Below, in pieces: positions 26,165-34,398 of a stretch of DNA of 64,000 nt. The DNA comes from Pseudomonadota bacterium (lineage in GTDB: Bacteria > Pseudomonadota > Gammaproteobacteria > Burkholderiales > JABEVD01). Position 1 is the stretch's first letter. Each line of letters starts with the position of its first letter. The translations under genes and the position numbers were made by a program. Location of the stretch: positions 1 through 64,000 of the forward strand of contig JAKBJU010000006.1 in the NCBI GenBank assembly GCA_021835845.1, in the 5' to 3' direction. The notes beneath the pieces were generated by a model. That model did not search any database. It was not told where the DNA came from and saw only the letters and a list, made by a program, of their open reading frames with translations.

Positions 26165-27994
26165 ATGCCCTTCAGGAATCCCCGCACCCTTCTTGCCATC
26201 TTCCATGACATCGCTGCCATACTGGTCGCCTGGTATGCCGCCTATTCTCTGCGCTTCAACCTGGATATCCCCGGATTCTATTTCAGGCAGATGATCGGTT
26301 CGTTCGTCATCATCGTCCCGATTCAGACAATGACTTTCTGGGTATTCGGCCTTTACAGGGGAATATGGAAATATGCCAGCATTCCCGATCTGAAAAAAAT
26401 CGTCCTCGCAGTGAGTGCCGGAGCGGTCTTCATCCCCGCCCTGATGATCATGATGCGCTATCCCCTCGGCATCCCCCGATCGGTTCTCATCCTCTATCCG
26501 ATTTTGCTAATGCTGATCATGGGTGGAGACCGTCTCTTGTATCGCGCATGGAAGGAAAAACATCTGCATGGCCTTTCGAAACTTGGCGGGAAGCCGGTAC
26601 TGGTGCTGGGCGCGGGAGATGCTGCGGCAAGTCTGGTCAAGAGCCTGGAGAGAAGCACGGAATGGCGCGTAATCGGCCTCCTCGACAACGACCCCAGGAA
26701 ACACTCCAGGATGATCCACGGCATACAGGTGATCGGTCCACTTTCCGATCTCGGTGCGATCGCGAAGAGGACGGAAGTGGACAATGCGATCATCGCCATG
26801 CCTTCCGCTTCCCACAGCGAAAGAAGAAATGCGCTGGAGCTATGCTCCGACGCAGGCATCAAGGCGCTTACCGTGCCCTCTTTCGACGACCTGATCGCAG
26901 GCAAGCTGACCATCTCCCAGATCAGGCGCGTCGAGCTCGACGATCTTCTCGGGCGCGACCCCGTCCAACTCGACGAAGGGGGAATCAGTGAGCTGCTTTC
27001 CGGCAGGACGGTGATGGTTACAGGGGCGGGGGGGTCGATCGGTTCGGAACTGTGCCGCCAGATCGCAAAATTCAGACCGAAAAAACTGATCCTTTTCGAC
27101 CTCTCCGAGTATGCCCTCTACAACATCGAGCAGGAATTTTCAAAAAGCTTTCCTGAGATTCCCATCGTCCGCGCTGTGGGCGACGTGAAAAACACAGCCA
27201 GGCTCCGCCAGATCTTCGGACTTAACCCTCCCGAGATCGTCTTTCATGCCGCCGCCTACAAACATGTTCCGCTAATGGAGGACGAAAATGCCTGGGAGGC
27301 CATCAGAAACAACGTTTACGGCACTTATGTCGTCGCCCGCGCCGCGCAGGAATCCGGCGTGAAAAAATTCGTCCTGGTATCGACCGACAAAGCGGTCAAT
27401 CCGACCAATGTCATGGGCGCATCGAAGCGCCTCGCCGAACTCGTCTGCCAGAGTTTGCAGCAGGAAGGCGGTACGCGCTTCATTATGGTGCGTTTCGGTA
27501 ACGTGCTGGGCAGCACGGGAAGCGTGATTCCCAAATTCAAGGCACAGATCGAAAAGGGCGGCCCCGTCACGGTGACCCATCCGGAAATCACCCGCTATTT
27601 CATGTCCATACCCGAGGCAGCCCAGCTCGTGCTGCAGGCCGGGCTCATGGGGCAGGGCGGGGAAATATTCGTGCTGGACATGGGAGAGCCTGTCAAAATC
27701 GCGGAGCTGGCGCGCGATCTCATCCGGCTTTCGGGATTCAATGATGGGGATATCGACATCGTCTATACCGGACTGCGCCCCGGGGAAAAACTCTATGAAG
27801 AACTCCTCGCAAACGACGAGCAAACCCTTCAAACGCCCCACCCCAAATTGCGTATCGCCAGAGCGAGACGGGAAGATGAGGTCTGGCTATCGAACCTCCT
27901 CGCATGGCTGTCGGCATCCGAAACAATGGACGACGAAAACGTCAGACAGGAACTCGTCCGCCGGGTGCCTGAATACCAACCGCCCAAGCGCTGA
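26165..27994 (+). CDS. wbpM: UDP-GlcNAc C4/C6 dehydratase, membrane-anchored (WbpM family)
   Basis: 609 aa, full family length. Residues 1-125 carry four membrane helices, 140-250 an NAD-like domain (VLVLGAGDAAASLVKSL), and 285-560 the catalytic SDR domain (VMVTGAGGSIGSELCRQ). STDKAVNPTNVMGASKR has Met in the place of the usual catalytic Tyr, the known S-M-K triad of WbpM. YFMSIPEA and TGLRPGEKLYEELL are also typical. Supplies UDP-4-keto-6-deoxy-GlcNAc for wbpV and wbpL. Starts one base after the wbpL stop. Confidence 0.93.
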   Translation: MPFRNPRTLLAIFHDIAAILVAWYAAYSLRFNLDIPGFYFRQMIGSFVIIVPIQTMTFWVFGLYRGIWKYASIPDLKKIVLAVSAGAVFIPALMIMMRYPLGIPRSVLILYPILLMLIMGGDRLLYRAWKEKHLHGLSKLGGKPVLVLGAGDAAASLVKSLERSTEWRVIGLLDNDPRKHSRMIHGIQVIGPLSDLGAIAKRTEVDNAIIAMPSASHSERRNALELCSDAGIKALTVPSFDDLIAGKLTISQIRRVELDDLLGRDPVQLDEGGISELLSGRTVMVTGAGGSIGSELCRQIAKFRPKKLILFDLSEYALYNIEQEFSKSFPEIPIVRAVGDVKNTARLRQIFGLNPPEIVFHAAAYKHVPLMEDENAWEAIRNNVYGTYVVARAAQESGVKKFVLVSTDKAVNPTNVMGASKRLAELVCQSLQQEGGTRFIMVRFGNVLGSTGSVIPKFKAQIEKGGPVTVTHPEITRYFMSIPEAAQLVLQAGLMGQGGEIFVLDMGEPVKIAELARDLIRLSGFNDGDIDIVYTGLRPGEKLYEELLANDEQTLQTPHPKLRIARARREDEVWLSNLLAWLSASETMDDENVRQELVRRVPEYQPPKR

Positions 27995-27998
27995 AACC

Positions 27999-29201
27999 AT
28001 GCTCCCCATTTCGAAATCAACCGACACTCTAGCAAAATGGGCGGCCATTGCCATCGGCTTCTCCGTGCCGATATCGGTTTCGCTCGACAATGTCCTGATG
28101 CTCGCCGTCCTGCTCCTATGGCTCGCAAGCGGTCATTTCCGGGAAAAATATGCAATCATCCGGAACAGCAACACCGCCCTCTCAGCACTCGCCCTGATCG
28201 GGCTATTGGCCATCGGCATGTTTTACGGCAATGCCTCCTTTCGCGACGCGCTGAACACCTTCGGAAAATACATCGATCTCCTGTACATACCCATCTTCAT
28301 CACCCTGTTCAGGGATCAACAAGCAAGAAATCATGCCCTTTCCGCATTCGTTCTCTCCATGCTGCTGACCCTCTTGCTCTCCTATCTGCTCAAATTCGGG
28401 ATAATGCACCAGAATTCGGTATTGCGCGGATTCGCGGATAACCCCTACGCATTCAAACTGCACATCACCCAGAATTTCTTCATGGCCTACGCCGCCCTCA
28501 TCCTGGCGACAGGGGCTTTTAACGAGACAGGCCCGAAGAAGCGCATCCTTTTCGGAATTCTCGCCATTCTTGCATTATTCAACGTGCTCTTCATGGTGCA
28601 GGGCAGGATAGGCTACATCGTTCTGGCCCTGCTGCTCCCTTATCTCTTCATCCGAAAATTCGGGACGAAGGGACTTGTCATCGGAATGCTCGCGGTGATC
28701 CTGCTGGGCTTGACGGCCTATTTCGGCTCAAAAGAATTCCACCAGCGGATCGACATCGCGGTTTCCGAATTCTCCCATTGGCACCCCGGACAGGCATCGC
28801 AGCAATCCAGCTCCATAGGGGAAAGGATGGAATACTACACCAATACGCTGAAAATCATCCGCGAGCATCCTTTCTTCGGGGTGGGTACCGGCGGATTTGA
28901 TAAAGCCTATGTCTCCCAAATTGCAAATACTTCGATGCTCGCGACCCGCAATCCGCATAACGAGTTCCTGCTGATCGCGTCCCAATTGGGTCTGCCGGGC
29001 CTCATGCTGCTGCTGTCGCTCTTTGTCATCCAGTGGCGGGAAGCCTCCCTGCTCCCGGTTCGGGAACAATATCTGGCCCACGGGCTGGTGCTGGCCATGA
29101 TGTCGGGCTGCCTGTTCAATTCCTTTCTGCTCGATCATGCCGAAGGGCTGTTCTTCGCCTTCATGACCGGCGTGCTCTTTTCAGCAAAGGAACAAACTTG
29201 A
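27999..29201 (+). CDS. waaL: O-antigen ligase (WaaL, Wzy_C domain)
   Basis: 400 aa with about ten to twelve membrane segments. A long periplasmic loop spans about 250-330 (SKEFHQRIDIAVSEFSHW to FFGVGTGGFDKAYV), and RNPHNEFLLIASQLGLPGL carries the conserved His of the ligase fold. VQGRIGYIVL holds the Arg-Gly pair seen in ligases. WaaL transfers finished O-chain from undecaprenyl-PP to lipid A-core in the periplasm. A Wzy polymerase has the same fold; ligase is preferred because core-type transferases follow. Confidence 0.78.
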   Translation: MLPISKSTDTLAKWAAIAIGFSVPISVSLDNVLMLAVLLLWLASGHFREKYAIIRNSNTALSALALIGLLAIGMFYGNASFRDALNTFGKYIDLLYIPIFITLFRDQQARNHALSAFVLSMLLTLLLSYLLKFGIMHQNSVLRGFADNPYAFKLHITQNFFMAYAALILATGAFNETGPKKRILFGILAILALFNVLFMVQGRIGYIVLALLLPYLFIRKFGTKGLVIGMLAVILLGLTAYFGSKEFHQRIDIAVSEFSHWHPGQASQQSSSIGERMEYYTNTLKIIREHPFFGVGTGGFDKAYVSQIANTSMLATRNPHNEFLLIASQLGLPGLMLLLSLFVIQWREASLLPVREQYLAHGLVLAMMSGCLFNSFLLDHAEGLFFAFMTGVLFSAKEQT

Positions 29202-29938
29202 GCCTCTCCGTCATCGTCATCACGAAAAACGAAGCGCACGCCATCGGAAAATGCTTGGAATCCGTCTCATGGGCAGACGAGATCGTCGTCCTCGACTCGG
29301 GAAGCACCGACGGAACCGTAAAAATCTGCGAATCCTTCGGCGCGAAAGTCCATGTCACGGACTGGCCCGGCTTCGGCCCGCAGAAGAACCGCGCGCTCGA
29401 TCTGGCCACAGGGGAATGGGTATTGTCTCTGGATGCGGATGAAATCGTCCCCCCCCAATTGAAGGCCGAAATCATGGGAGCCATCTCGAAAGGAGACGCC
29501 GACGCTTACAGTTTCCCGCGCTCGTCGAGCTATTGCGGAAGATTCATGCGGCACGGCGGCTGGTGGCCGGACCGCGTCACGCGCCTCTTCAGGCGCGGGG
29601 AGGCGCGCTTCAGCGACGACCTCGTCCACGAGAGGCTGATCGTAAACGGCAGAACGGCAGAACTTTCCTCTCCCCTCGCCCACACTGCATTCTCCGACCT
29701 GGAGGAAGTGTTGCAGAAGGTCGACCGCTATTCGACTGCAGGGGCGATAATGATGGCGAAAAAAGGCAAAAAAGCCTCGCTTGGAACGGCAATCCTGCAC
29801 GGCTTCTGGTCTTTTTTCAGGACCTATTTCCTGAGGGCGGGATTTCTCGACGGCAAAGAGGGATTCATGCTCGCGGTCTCCAATGCGGAAGGCACCTATT
29901 ACCGCTATCTCAAGCTCATGCTGCTGACCCGCAAATGA
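29198..29938 (+). CDS. Family 2 glycosyltransferase, WaaE/KdtX-like (LPS core)
   Basis: 246 aa from a TTG overlapping the ligase stop (TTGA). LSVIVITKNEAHAIGKCLESV, ADEIVVLDSGSTDGT and GEWVLSLDADE (DAD metal site) are the pattern of WaaE-type core glucosyltransferases. RYSTAGAIMMAKKGKKAS and the aromatic C-terminus (FRTYFLRAGFLDGKEGF) also fit. Predicted to add a hexose to the inner core at the cytoplasmic face. Confidence 0.85.
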   Translation: MSLSVIVITKNEAHAIGKCLESVSWADEIVVLDSGSTDGTVKICESFGAKVHVTDWPGFGPQKNRALDLATGEWVLSLDADEIVPPQLKAEIMGAISKGDADAYSFPRSSSYCGRFMRHGGWWPDRVTRLFRRGEARFSDDLVHERLIVNGRTAELSSPLAHTAFSDLEEVLQKVDRYSTAGAIMMAKKGKKASLGTAILHGFWSFFRTYFLRAGFLDGKEGFMLAVSNAEGTYYRYLKLMLLTRK

Positions 29939-30744
29939 CGAAGATCGCGGTGATCATCACGACCTACAACAGGCCGGACGCCCTCTCCGCCGTTCTCGAT
30001 GGTTATCTCGCGCAGAGCGACGCAAATTTCGAACTATTCGTTGCCGACGACGGATCGACTCTGGACACCGGGCAACTCGTCGAAGCCTACCGGGCAAGAT
30101 CGCCCTTTGCCATAAAACATGTCTGGCAGGAAGACCGGGGATTCAGGGCTGGGAGGATCAGGAATCTCGCGATCGCAGCAACCGACGCCCCCTATGTCAT
30201 CTTCACAGACGGCGACTGCATTCCCTCCAAGAATTTCGTGGCGAACCATCGGACGCTTCTTGAGCCGGGCTGTTTCCTTTCCGGCAACAGGATGCTTCTC
30301 TCCGAAGCATTCACCAGGCAAATCCTCGAAGAGAAAATTCCTGTCCACGAATGGGGCGTGCCTGAGTGGATCGGAGCGAAACTCTCCGGAAAGGTGAACA
30401 GGATTCTTCCCCTTTTAAATCTGCCCGACTGCTGCCGCAAGACTTCTCCTGAAAAATGGGAAGGCGTGAAGACCTGCAATCTTTCAGCCTGGCGAAAAGA
30501 TCTTCTTGAAATCAACGGATTCGACGAGTCATACACGGGGTGGGGGCTGGAGGATTCGGATCTCGTGATCCGCCTGATCCGCTCCGGAGTCCGTCACAAG
30601 AGCGCAAGATTTTCCTGCCCGGTTTTCCATCTCTGGCATGCGGAAAACGACAGAAGCCGCCTGGAAGAAAACGGGCGAAGGTTGGATCTGATCCTGCAAT
30701 CGGCGCACGTGCGCGCCTCGCTCGGACTGGATCGGTCCTCGTGA
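29935..30744 (+). CDS. Family 2 glycosyltransferase with galactosyltransferase-type C-terminal motif
   Basis: 269 aa. IAVIITTYNRPDALSAVLDGY and YVIFTDGDCIPS (DGD) give the GT-A catalytic site. NGFDESYTGWGLEDSDLVIRL is the Glyco_transf_7C motif that supplies the base and the acceptor site. A CC pair in LPDCCRKTS is unusual. ATGA overlap upstream and GTGA overlap downstream. Confidence 0.87.
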   Translation: MTKIAVIITTYNRPDALSAVLDGYLAQSDANFELFVADDGSTLDTGQLVEAYRARSPFAIKHVWQEDRGFRAGRIRNLAIAATDAPYVIFTDGDCIPSKNFVANHRTLLEPGCFLSGNRMLLSEAFTRQILEEKIPVHEWGVPEWIGAKLSGKVNRILPLLNLPDCCRKTSPEKWEGVKTCNLSAWRKDLLEINGFDESYTGWGLEDSDLVIRLIRSGVRHKSARFSCPVFHLWHAENDRSRLEENGRRLDLILQSAHVRASLGLDRSS

Positions 30745-31817
30745 AGGCGCCGGACAAGATTCTTCTGGTGGTGACCCGGCGCATAGGCGACGTGCTGCTC
30801 GCTACCCCTTTGATACGCGCGCTGCATCGCGCCTGGCCAGAGGCGAAAATCGACGTTCTGGTCTTCGAAGGAACGCAAGGCGTTCTTGCGGGAAACCCGG
30901 ACATCCACAAGATCCTTTCCGTGAAGCACCGCCTTCCCTTCAGGGAACACCTGCAGTTCCTGGCAGGTCTCTGGCGCAGATACGATCTCGCCCTGTCTGC
31001 CATCCCCGGGGACCGCCCTACCCTCTATGCCATCATTGCGGGCAGATATCGCGTCGGCATGATCCCGGAAGACAGCGGGCAGCAATGGAAAAAACGGCTG
31101 CTTTCCAGATGGACTCCCTTCGACAATCGAGGAACGCACACCGTCCTGATGAATCTCAGGCTCGCGAAGCTTCTGGGCATCGCACCCTGTTTTGAAGTGG
31201 TGACCGCCTGGAAACGTGAAGACGAGAGGCGGGTTCTTGACGCGCTGCCATTCGACCCGGATACCCAGCCCTACGCCGTGCTCCATGCCTACCCGATGTA
31301 CGCCTACAAGATGTGGAAGCGAGAAGCATGGGCCGAGCTTGCCGGATGGCTGGACCAGAAGGGAATGCGTATCGTGCTGACGGGAGGCGGCAATCCCGAT
31401 GAATCCGCCTACATTCTGAGCCTGCTGACTATCCTGCCGAAAGATGCCGTGAACGTCTCGGGAAAGCTGAACCTGGGCGGGGTTGCGTACCTCCTGAGCC
31501 GCGCAAGCGCCTATGTCGGGCCGGATACCGCGGTCACCCACATGGCTGCATCAGCGGGCATTCCCACTGTGGCTTTGTTCGGCCCCTCGAATCCGGTGAA
31601 ATGGGGTCCCTGGCCGAAAGGATATCTCCTGGACAAGAATCCCTACCGGATGAAGGGAACGCAGAAGGTGAATAACGTGATTCTGCTGCAGGGTGAATAC
31701 GATTGCGTTCCCTGCATGGAGGAAGGCTGCAACAGGAACATTTCGAGCGAAAGCGCATGCCTGCAGAATCTGCCTGCGTCGAGCGCCATTGCCGCCCTGG
31801 AGGAGATGCTGAAATGA
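30741..31817 (+). CDS. Heptosyltransferase-family enzyme (GT9, RfaQ/WaaC-like)
   Basis: 358 aa from a GTG overlapping the previous stop. ILLVVTRRIGDVLLATPLIRALHRAWP is the GT9 N-terminal signature. VLHAYPMYAYKMWKREAWAEL and RASAYVGPDTAVTHMAASAGIPTVALFGPS form the donor site. A Cys-rich segment near the C-terminus (DCVPCMEEGCNRN, then SACLQ) is common to WaaQ/heptosyltransferase III. Transfers heptose to LPS core. Confidence 0.88.
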   Translation: MKAPDKILLVVTRRIGDVLLATPLIRALHRAWPEAKIDVLVFEGTQGVLAGNPDIHKILSVKHRLPFREHLQFLAGLWRRYDLALSAIPGDRPTLYAIIAGRYRVGMIPEDSGQQWKKRLLSRWTPFDNRGTHTVLMNLRLAKLLGIAPCFEVVTAWKREDERRVLDALPFDPDTQPYAVLHAYPMYAYKMWKREAWAELAGWLDQKGMRIVLTGGGNPDESAYILSLLTILPKDAVNVSGKLNLGGVAYLLSRASAYVGPDTAVTHMAASAGIPTVALFGPSNPVKWGPWPKGYLLDKNPYRMKGTQKVNNVILLQGEYDCVPCMEEGCNRNISSESACLQNLPASSAIAALEEMLK

Positions 31818-32971
31818 AGCTGGAACAATTCTTCGCCCCCTGCCCGAGAGGACTCGAGGCCATCCTGTGCGACGAACTCGCCGAACTGGGCGCAAAAGAC
31901 CCCGCTCCGACGGAAGGTGGCGTACGCTTTTCCGGGGAATGGGACATCGCCTACAAGATCAATCTGGAGAGCCGGATCGCGAGCCGCATCCTGTGGAAAA
32001 TCCTGGACGCCGGCTACAAGAACGAAGACGACATCTATCAGGCCACCGCATCCCTGCCATGGGAGGGCTGGTTTTCCCCCAACCATACCATCAAGGTTGC
32101 CCTTACTGCGACTAAGAGCCCGCTGAGGAGCCTCGACTTCGCCACCCTCAGGATCAAGGACGCCCTCTGCGACAGGTTCAGGCAGAAAGCAGGGCATCGC
32201 CCCAGCGTGGACACCGTGAACCCGGACATGCGCATCCATGCCCACCTGAGTTCGCATGACTTTTCCCTTTACATCGACACTTCTGGGGAGGCGCTCTTCA
32301 AGCGCGGATTGCGGCATTTCTCGGTGGATGCTCCCCTGAAGGAGAACCTTGCAGCAGGCATATTGCGCCTTGCCGGCTGGAAGCCCGGGATTCCCCTTCT
32401 GGACCCGATGTGCGGCAGCGGCACTTTCCTGCTCGAAGCCGCCCAGATGTCGCTCGGCATTTCCCCAGGATCGAAGCGGCATTTCGCATTCGAGAAGCTG
32501 CTCAACTTCGACGAAAAAAAATGGGAAGCGCTTTGCAGGGAAAGCCTGGAAAAACAGAAGCCGGCGGAACCGCTTCCGATTTACGGCAGCGACATTTCGG
32601 GAAGGGCGATCGAGACGGCAAGAAAAAATCTCGTAGAAGCAGGGCTTGAAAATGCAGTCGAGCTCAAGCAGGCCAACTTCCTCGAATTGCCCGCCCCCAG
32701 GGAGAAAGGGATCATCGTCACGAATCCCCCTTACGGGGTGAGAATAGGGGATCAGGCGGAGCTTGCAGCGCTCTACCCGCTGATCGGAGACGCCCTCAAG
32801 AAGAAGTTCGCAGGCTGGAATGCCTGGCTCTTCACTGCGGACATGCGCCTGCCGAAGCTGATCAGGCTCGGCGTCTCGCGCAGGGTTCCCCTCTACAATG
32901 GCGCGCTGGAATGCAGGCTCTTCGAATACAAAATGGTCGAGGGGGGGATGCGCAAGGCAGGGAAGCCCTGA
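31814..32971 (+). CDS. rlmL: 23S rRNA guanine-N2 methyltransferase, RlmL half
   Basis: 385 aa. THUMP domain at about 45-160 followed by a SAM methyltransferase domain with LDPMCGSGTFLLEAAQM and the catalytic NPPYG in IIVTNPPYGVRIG. It corresponds to the N-terminal (RlmL, m2G2445) half of the E. coli RlmKL fusion; the RlmK domain is absent. The start overlaps the GT9 stop by ATGA, so an rRNA-modifying enzyme is translationally coupled to LPS genes. Confidence 0.88.
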   Translation: MKLEQFFAPCPRGLEAILCDELAELGAKDPAPTEGGVRFSGEWDIAYKINLESRIASRILWKILDAGYKNEDDIYQATASLPWEGWFSPNHTIKVALTATKSPLRSLDFATLRIKDALCDRFRQKAGHRPSVDTVNPDMRIHAHLSSHDFSLYIDTSGEALFKRGLRHFSVDAPLKENLAAGILRLAGWKPGIPLLDPMCGSGTFLLEAAQMSLGISPGSKRHFAFEKLLNFDEKKWEALCRESLEKQKPAEPLPIYGSDISGRAIETARKNLVEAGLENAVELKQANFLELPAPREKGIIVTNPPYGVRIGDQAELAALYPLIGDALKKKFAGWNAWLFTADMRLPKLIRLGVSRRVPLYNGALECRLFEYKMVEGGMRKAGKP

Positions 32972-32972
32972 G

Positions 32973-33245
32973 TTAGGGCCTGTTAACACTTGCCCGATGC
33001 GTGCGAACGTGATGAATCAGGTGACAGGGCAAGGCCGGAGCGGCGCGGTTTGGTTATTCCAAACAAGCCGCGAGTAACGCGGCAATGCGCCTGATTCACC
33101 CGTTCCCATCGGGTTGCGGCAATATGCTGCGTCAACTGCGTTGCGCGTCTTGCGAAGAGCGCAACCATTCGCTGCGCCGCGCGCCTTGTATCCACCGGCA
33201 TCTTGCCGCAACGCATCCCACCAGATAAATGTTAACAGGCCCTAA
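32973..33245. mobile_element. MITE-like element with perfect 16-bp terminal inverted repeats
   Basis: The ends TTAGGGCCTGTTAACA (32973-32988) and TGTTAACAGGCCCTAA (33230-33245) are exact inverted repeats. If the outer TA is the duplicated target, the element proper is 267 bp with 13-bp arms GGGCCTGTTAACA. It encodes no transposase; the one 77-codon minus-strand frame inside spans nearly all of it and is Arg-rich without recognisable domains. It lies between rlmL and pilU. TA target and size suggest mobilisation in trans by an IS630- or IS5-type transposase, which is inference. Confidence 0.78.
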
Positions 33246-33253
33246 TTCTGCAT

Positions 33254-34396
33254 TCAGGTGATCTTGAGGTGGTCGATTCCCGACATCAGATCCCGATCCT
33301 TCGATTCCGAGCCATGGAGCTTGATCTGCAGGCGCAGATCGTTGACCGAATCGGCATTTCTGAGCGCATCCTCGTAGCTGATGGCCCCGTTTTCATAAAG
33401 ATCGAACAGCGCCTGATCGAAGGTCTGCATGCCGGCCTCCTTCGATTTTGCCATGATCTCCTTGATTTCGTGGACGTCCCCCTTGAATATCAGGTCCGAG
33501 ATGAGCGGCGAATTGAGCATGATCTCGATCGCGGCTACCCGCCCCTTGCCCTCCTTCTTGGGGATCAGCCGCTGGGCGACGAGCGCCCTGAGATTCAGCG
33601 AAAGATCCATGAGAAGCTGCGCCCTGCGCTCCTCGGGGAAGAAGTTGATGATGCGGTCGAGCGCCTGGTTCGAGCTGTTGGCGTGCAGGGTTCCCATGCA
33701 GAGATGCCCCGTTTCGGCAAATGCGATGGCATGATCCATAGTTTCCCGGTCCCTGATCTCGCCGATCAGGATGACGTCCGGCGCCTGCCGCAGGGTGTTC
33801 TTGAGCGCGGCTTCCCATGACTCGGTGTCCACCCCGACTTCGCGCTGGGTCACGATGCACTTCCTGTGTTCGTGCACGAATTCGACCGGATCCTCGATCG
33901 TGATGATATGCCCCTGGCTGTTTTCGTTGCGGTAGCCGATCATGGCCGCCAGGGACGTGGACTTGCCGGATCCCGTGCCGCCCACGAAAATCACCAGGCC
34001 CCGCTTGCTCATGGTCACTTCCTTCAGAACCTGCGGCAGATTGAGGTCGTCGAAATTCGGTATCGTGGTATTGATCACGCGCAGAACGAGCCCGACCTGC
34101 TGCTGCTGGACGAAGGCATTGACGCGGAACCGCCCGATGCCGGGAGGACTGATCGCGAAATTGACCTCCTTGGTCGACTCGAACTCCATGGCCTGCTTGT
34201 CGTTCATGATGCTTCGGGCAAGTTCCTTGGTATGCTGCGCAGTCAATGCCTGGGAGGATACGGGCGTCAGCTTCCCGTCTATCTTCATGGCAGGCGGAAA
34301 ACCCGCAGTCACGAAAAGATCGGAAGCATTCTTGCTCAGCATCAGCTTGAGCAGATCGTGTATGAACTTGTTTGTGGTCTGGTCCCTGTTATCCAT
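33254..34396 (-). CDS. pilU: Type IV pilus retraction ATPase PilU
   Basis: 380 aa hexameric ATPase that works with PilT in pilus retraction. N-terminal domain about 1-110, Walker A GGTGSGKST near 135, Asp box EDPVEFVHEH, Walker B VILIGEIRDRETM and His box ETGHLCMGTLHA. The C-terminal extension past the PilT end (MAKSKEAGMQTFDQALFDLYENGAISYEDALRNADSVNDL) is the PilU pattern. Follows pilT by two bases. The MITE-like element is just beyond the stop. Confidence 0.94.
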   Translation of the reverse strand: MDNRDQTTNKFIHDLLKLMLSKNASDLFVTAGFPPAMKIDGKLTPVSSQALTAQHTKELARSIMNDKQAMEFESTKEVNFAISPPGIGRFRVNAFVQQQQVGLVLRVINTTIPNFDDLNLPQVLKEVTMSKRGLVIFVGGTGSGKSTSLAAMIGYRNENSQGHIITIEDPVEFVHEHRKCIVTQREVGVDTESWEAALKNTLRQAPDVILIGEIRDRETMDHAIAFAETGHLCMGTLHANSSNQALDRIINFFPEERRAQLLMDLSLNLRALVAQRLIPKKEGKGRVAAIEIMLNSPLISDLIFKGDVHEIKEIMAKSKEAGMQTFDQALFDLYENGAISYEDALRNADSVNDLRLQIKLHGSESKDRDLMSGIDHLKIT

Positions 34397-34398
34397 GC

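Noticed and set aside
32983..33216. 77-codon minus-strand frame inside the MITE-like element
   Set aside because: It is bounded by the inverted repeats, Arg-rich, and has no recognised domain; more likely a by-product of the element.
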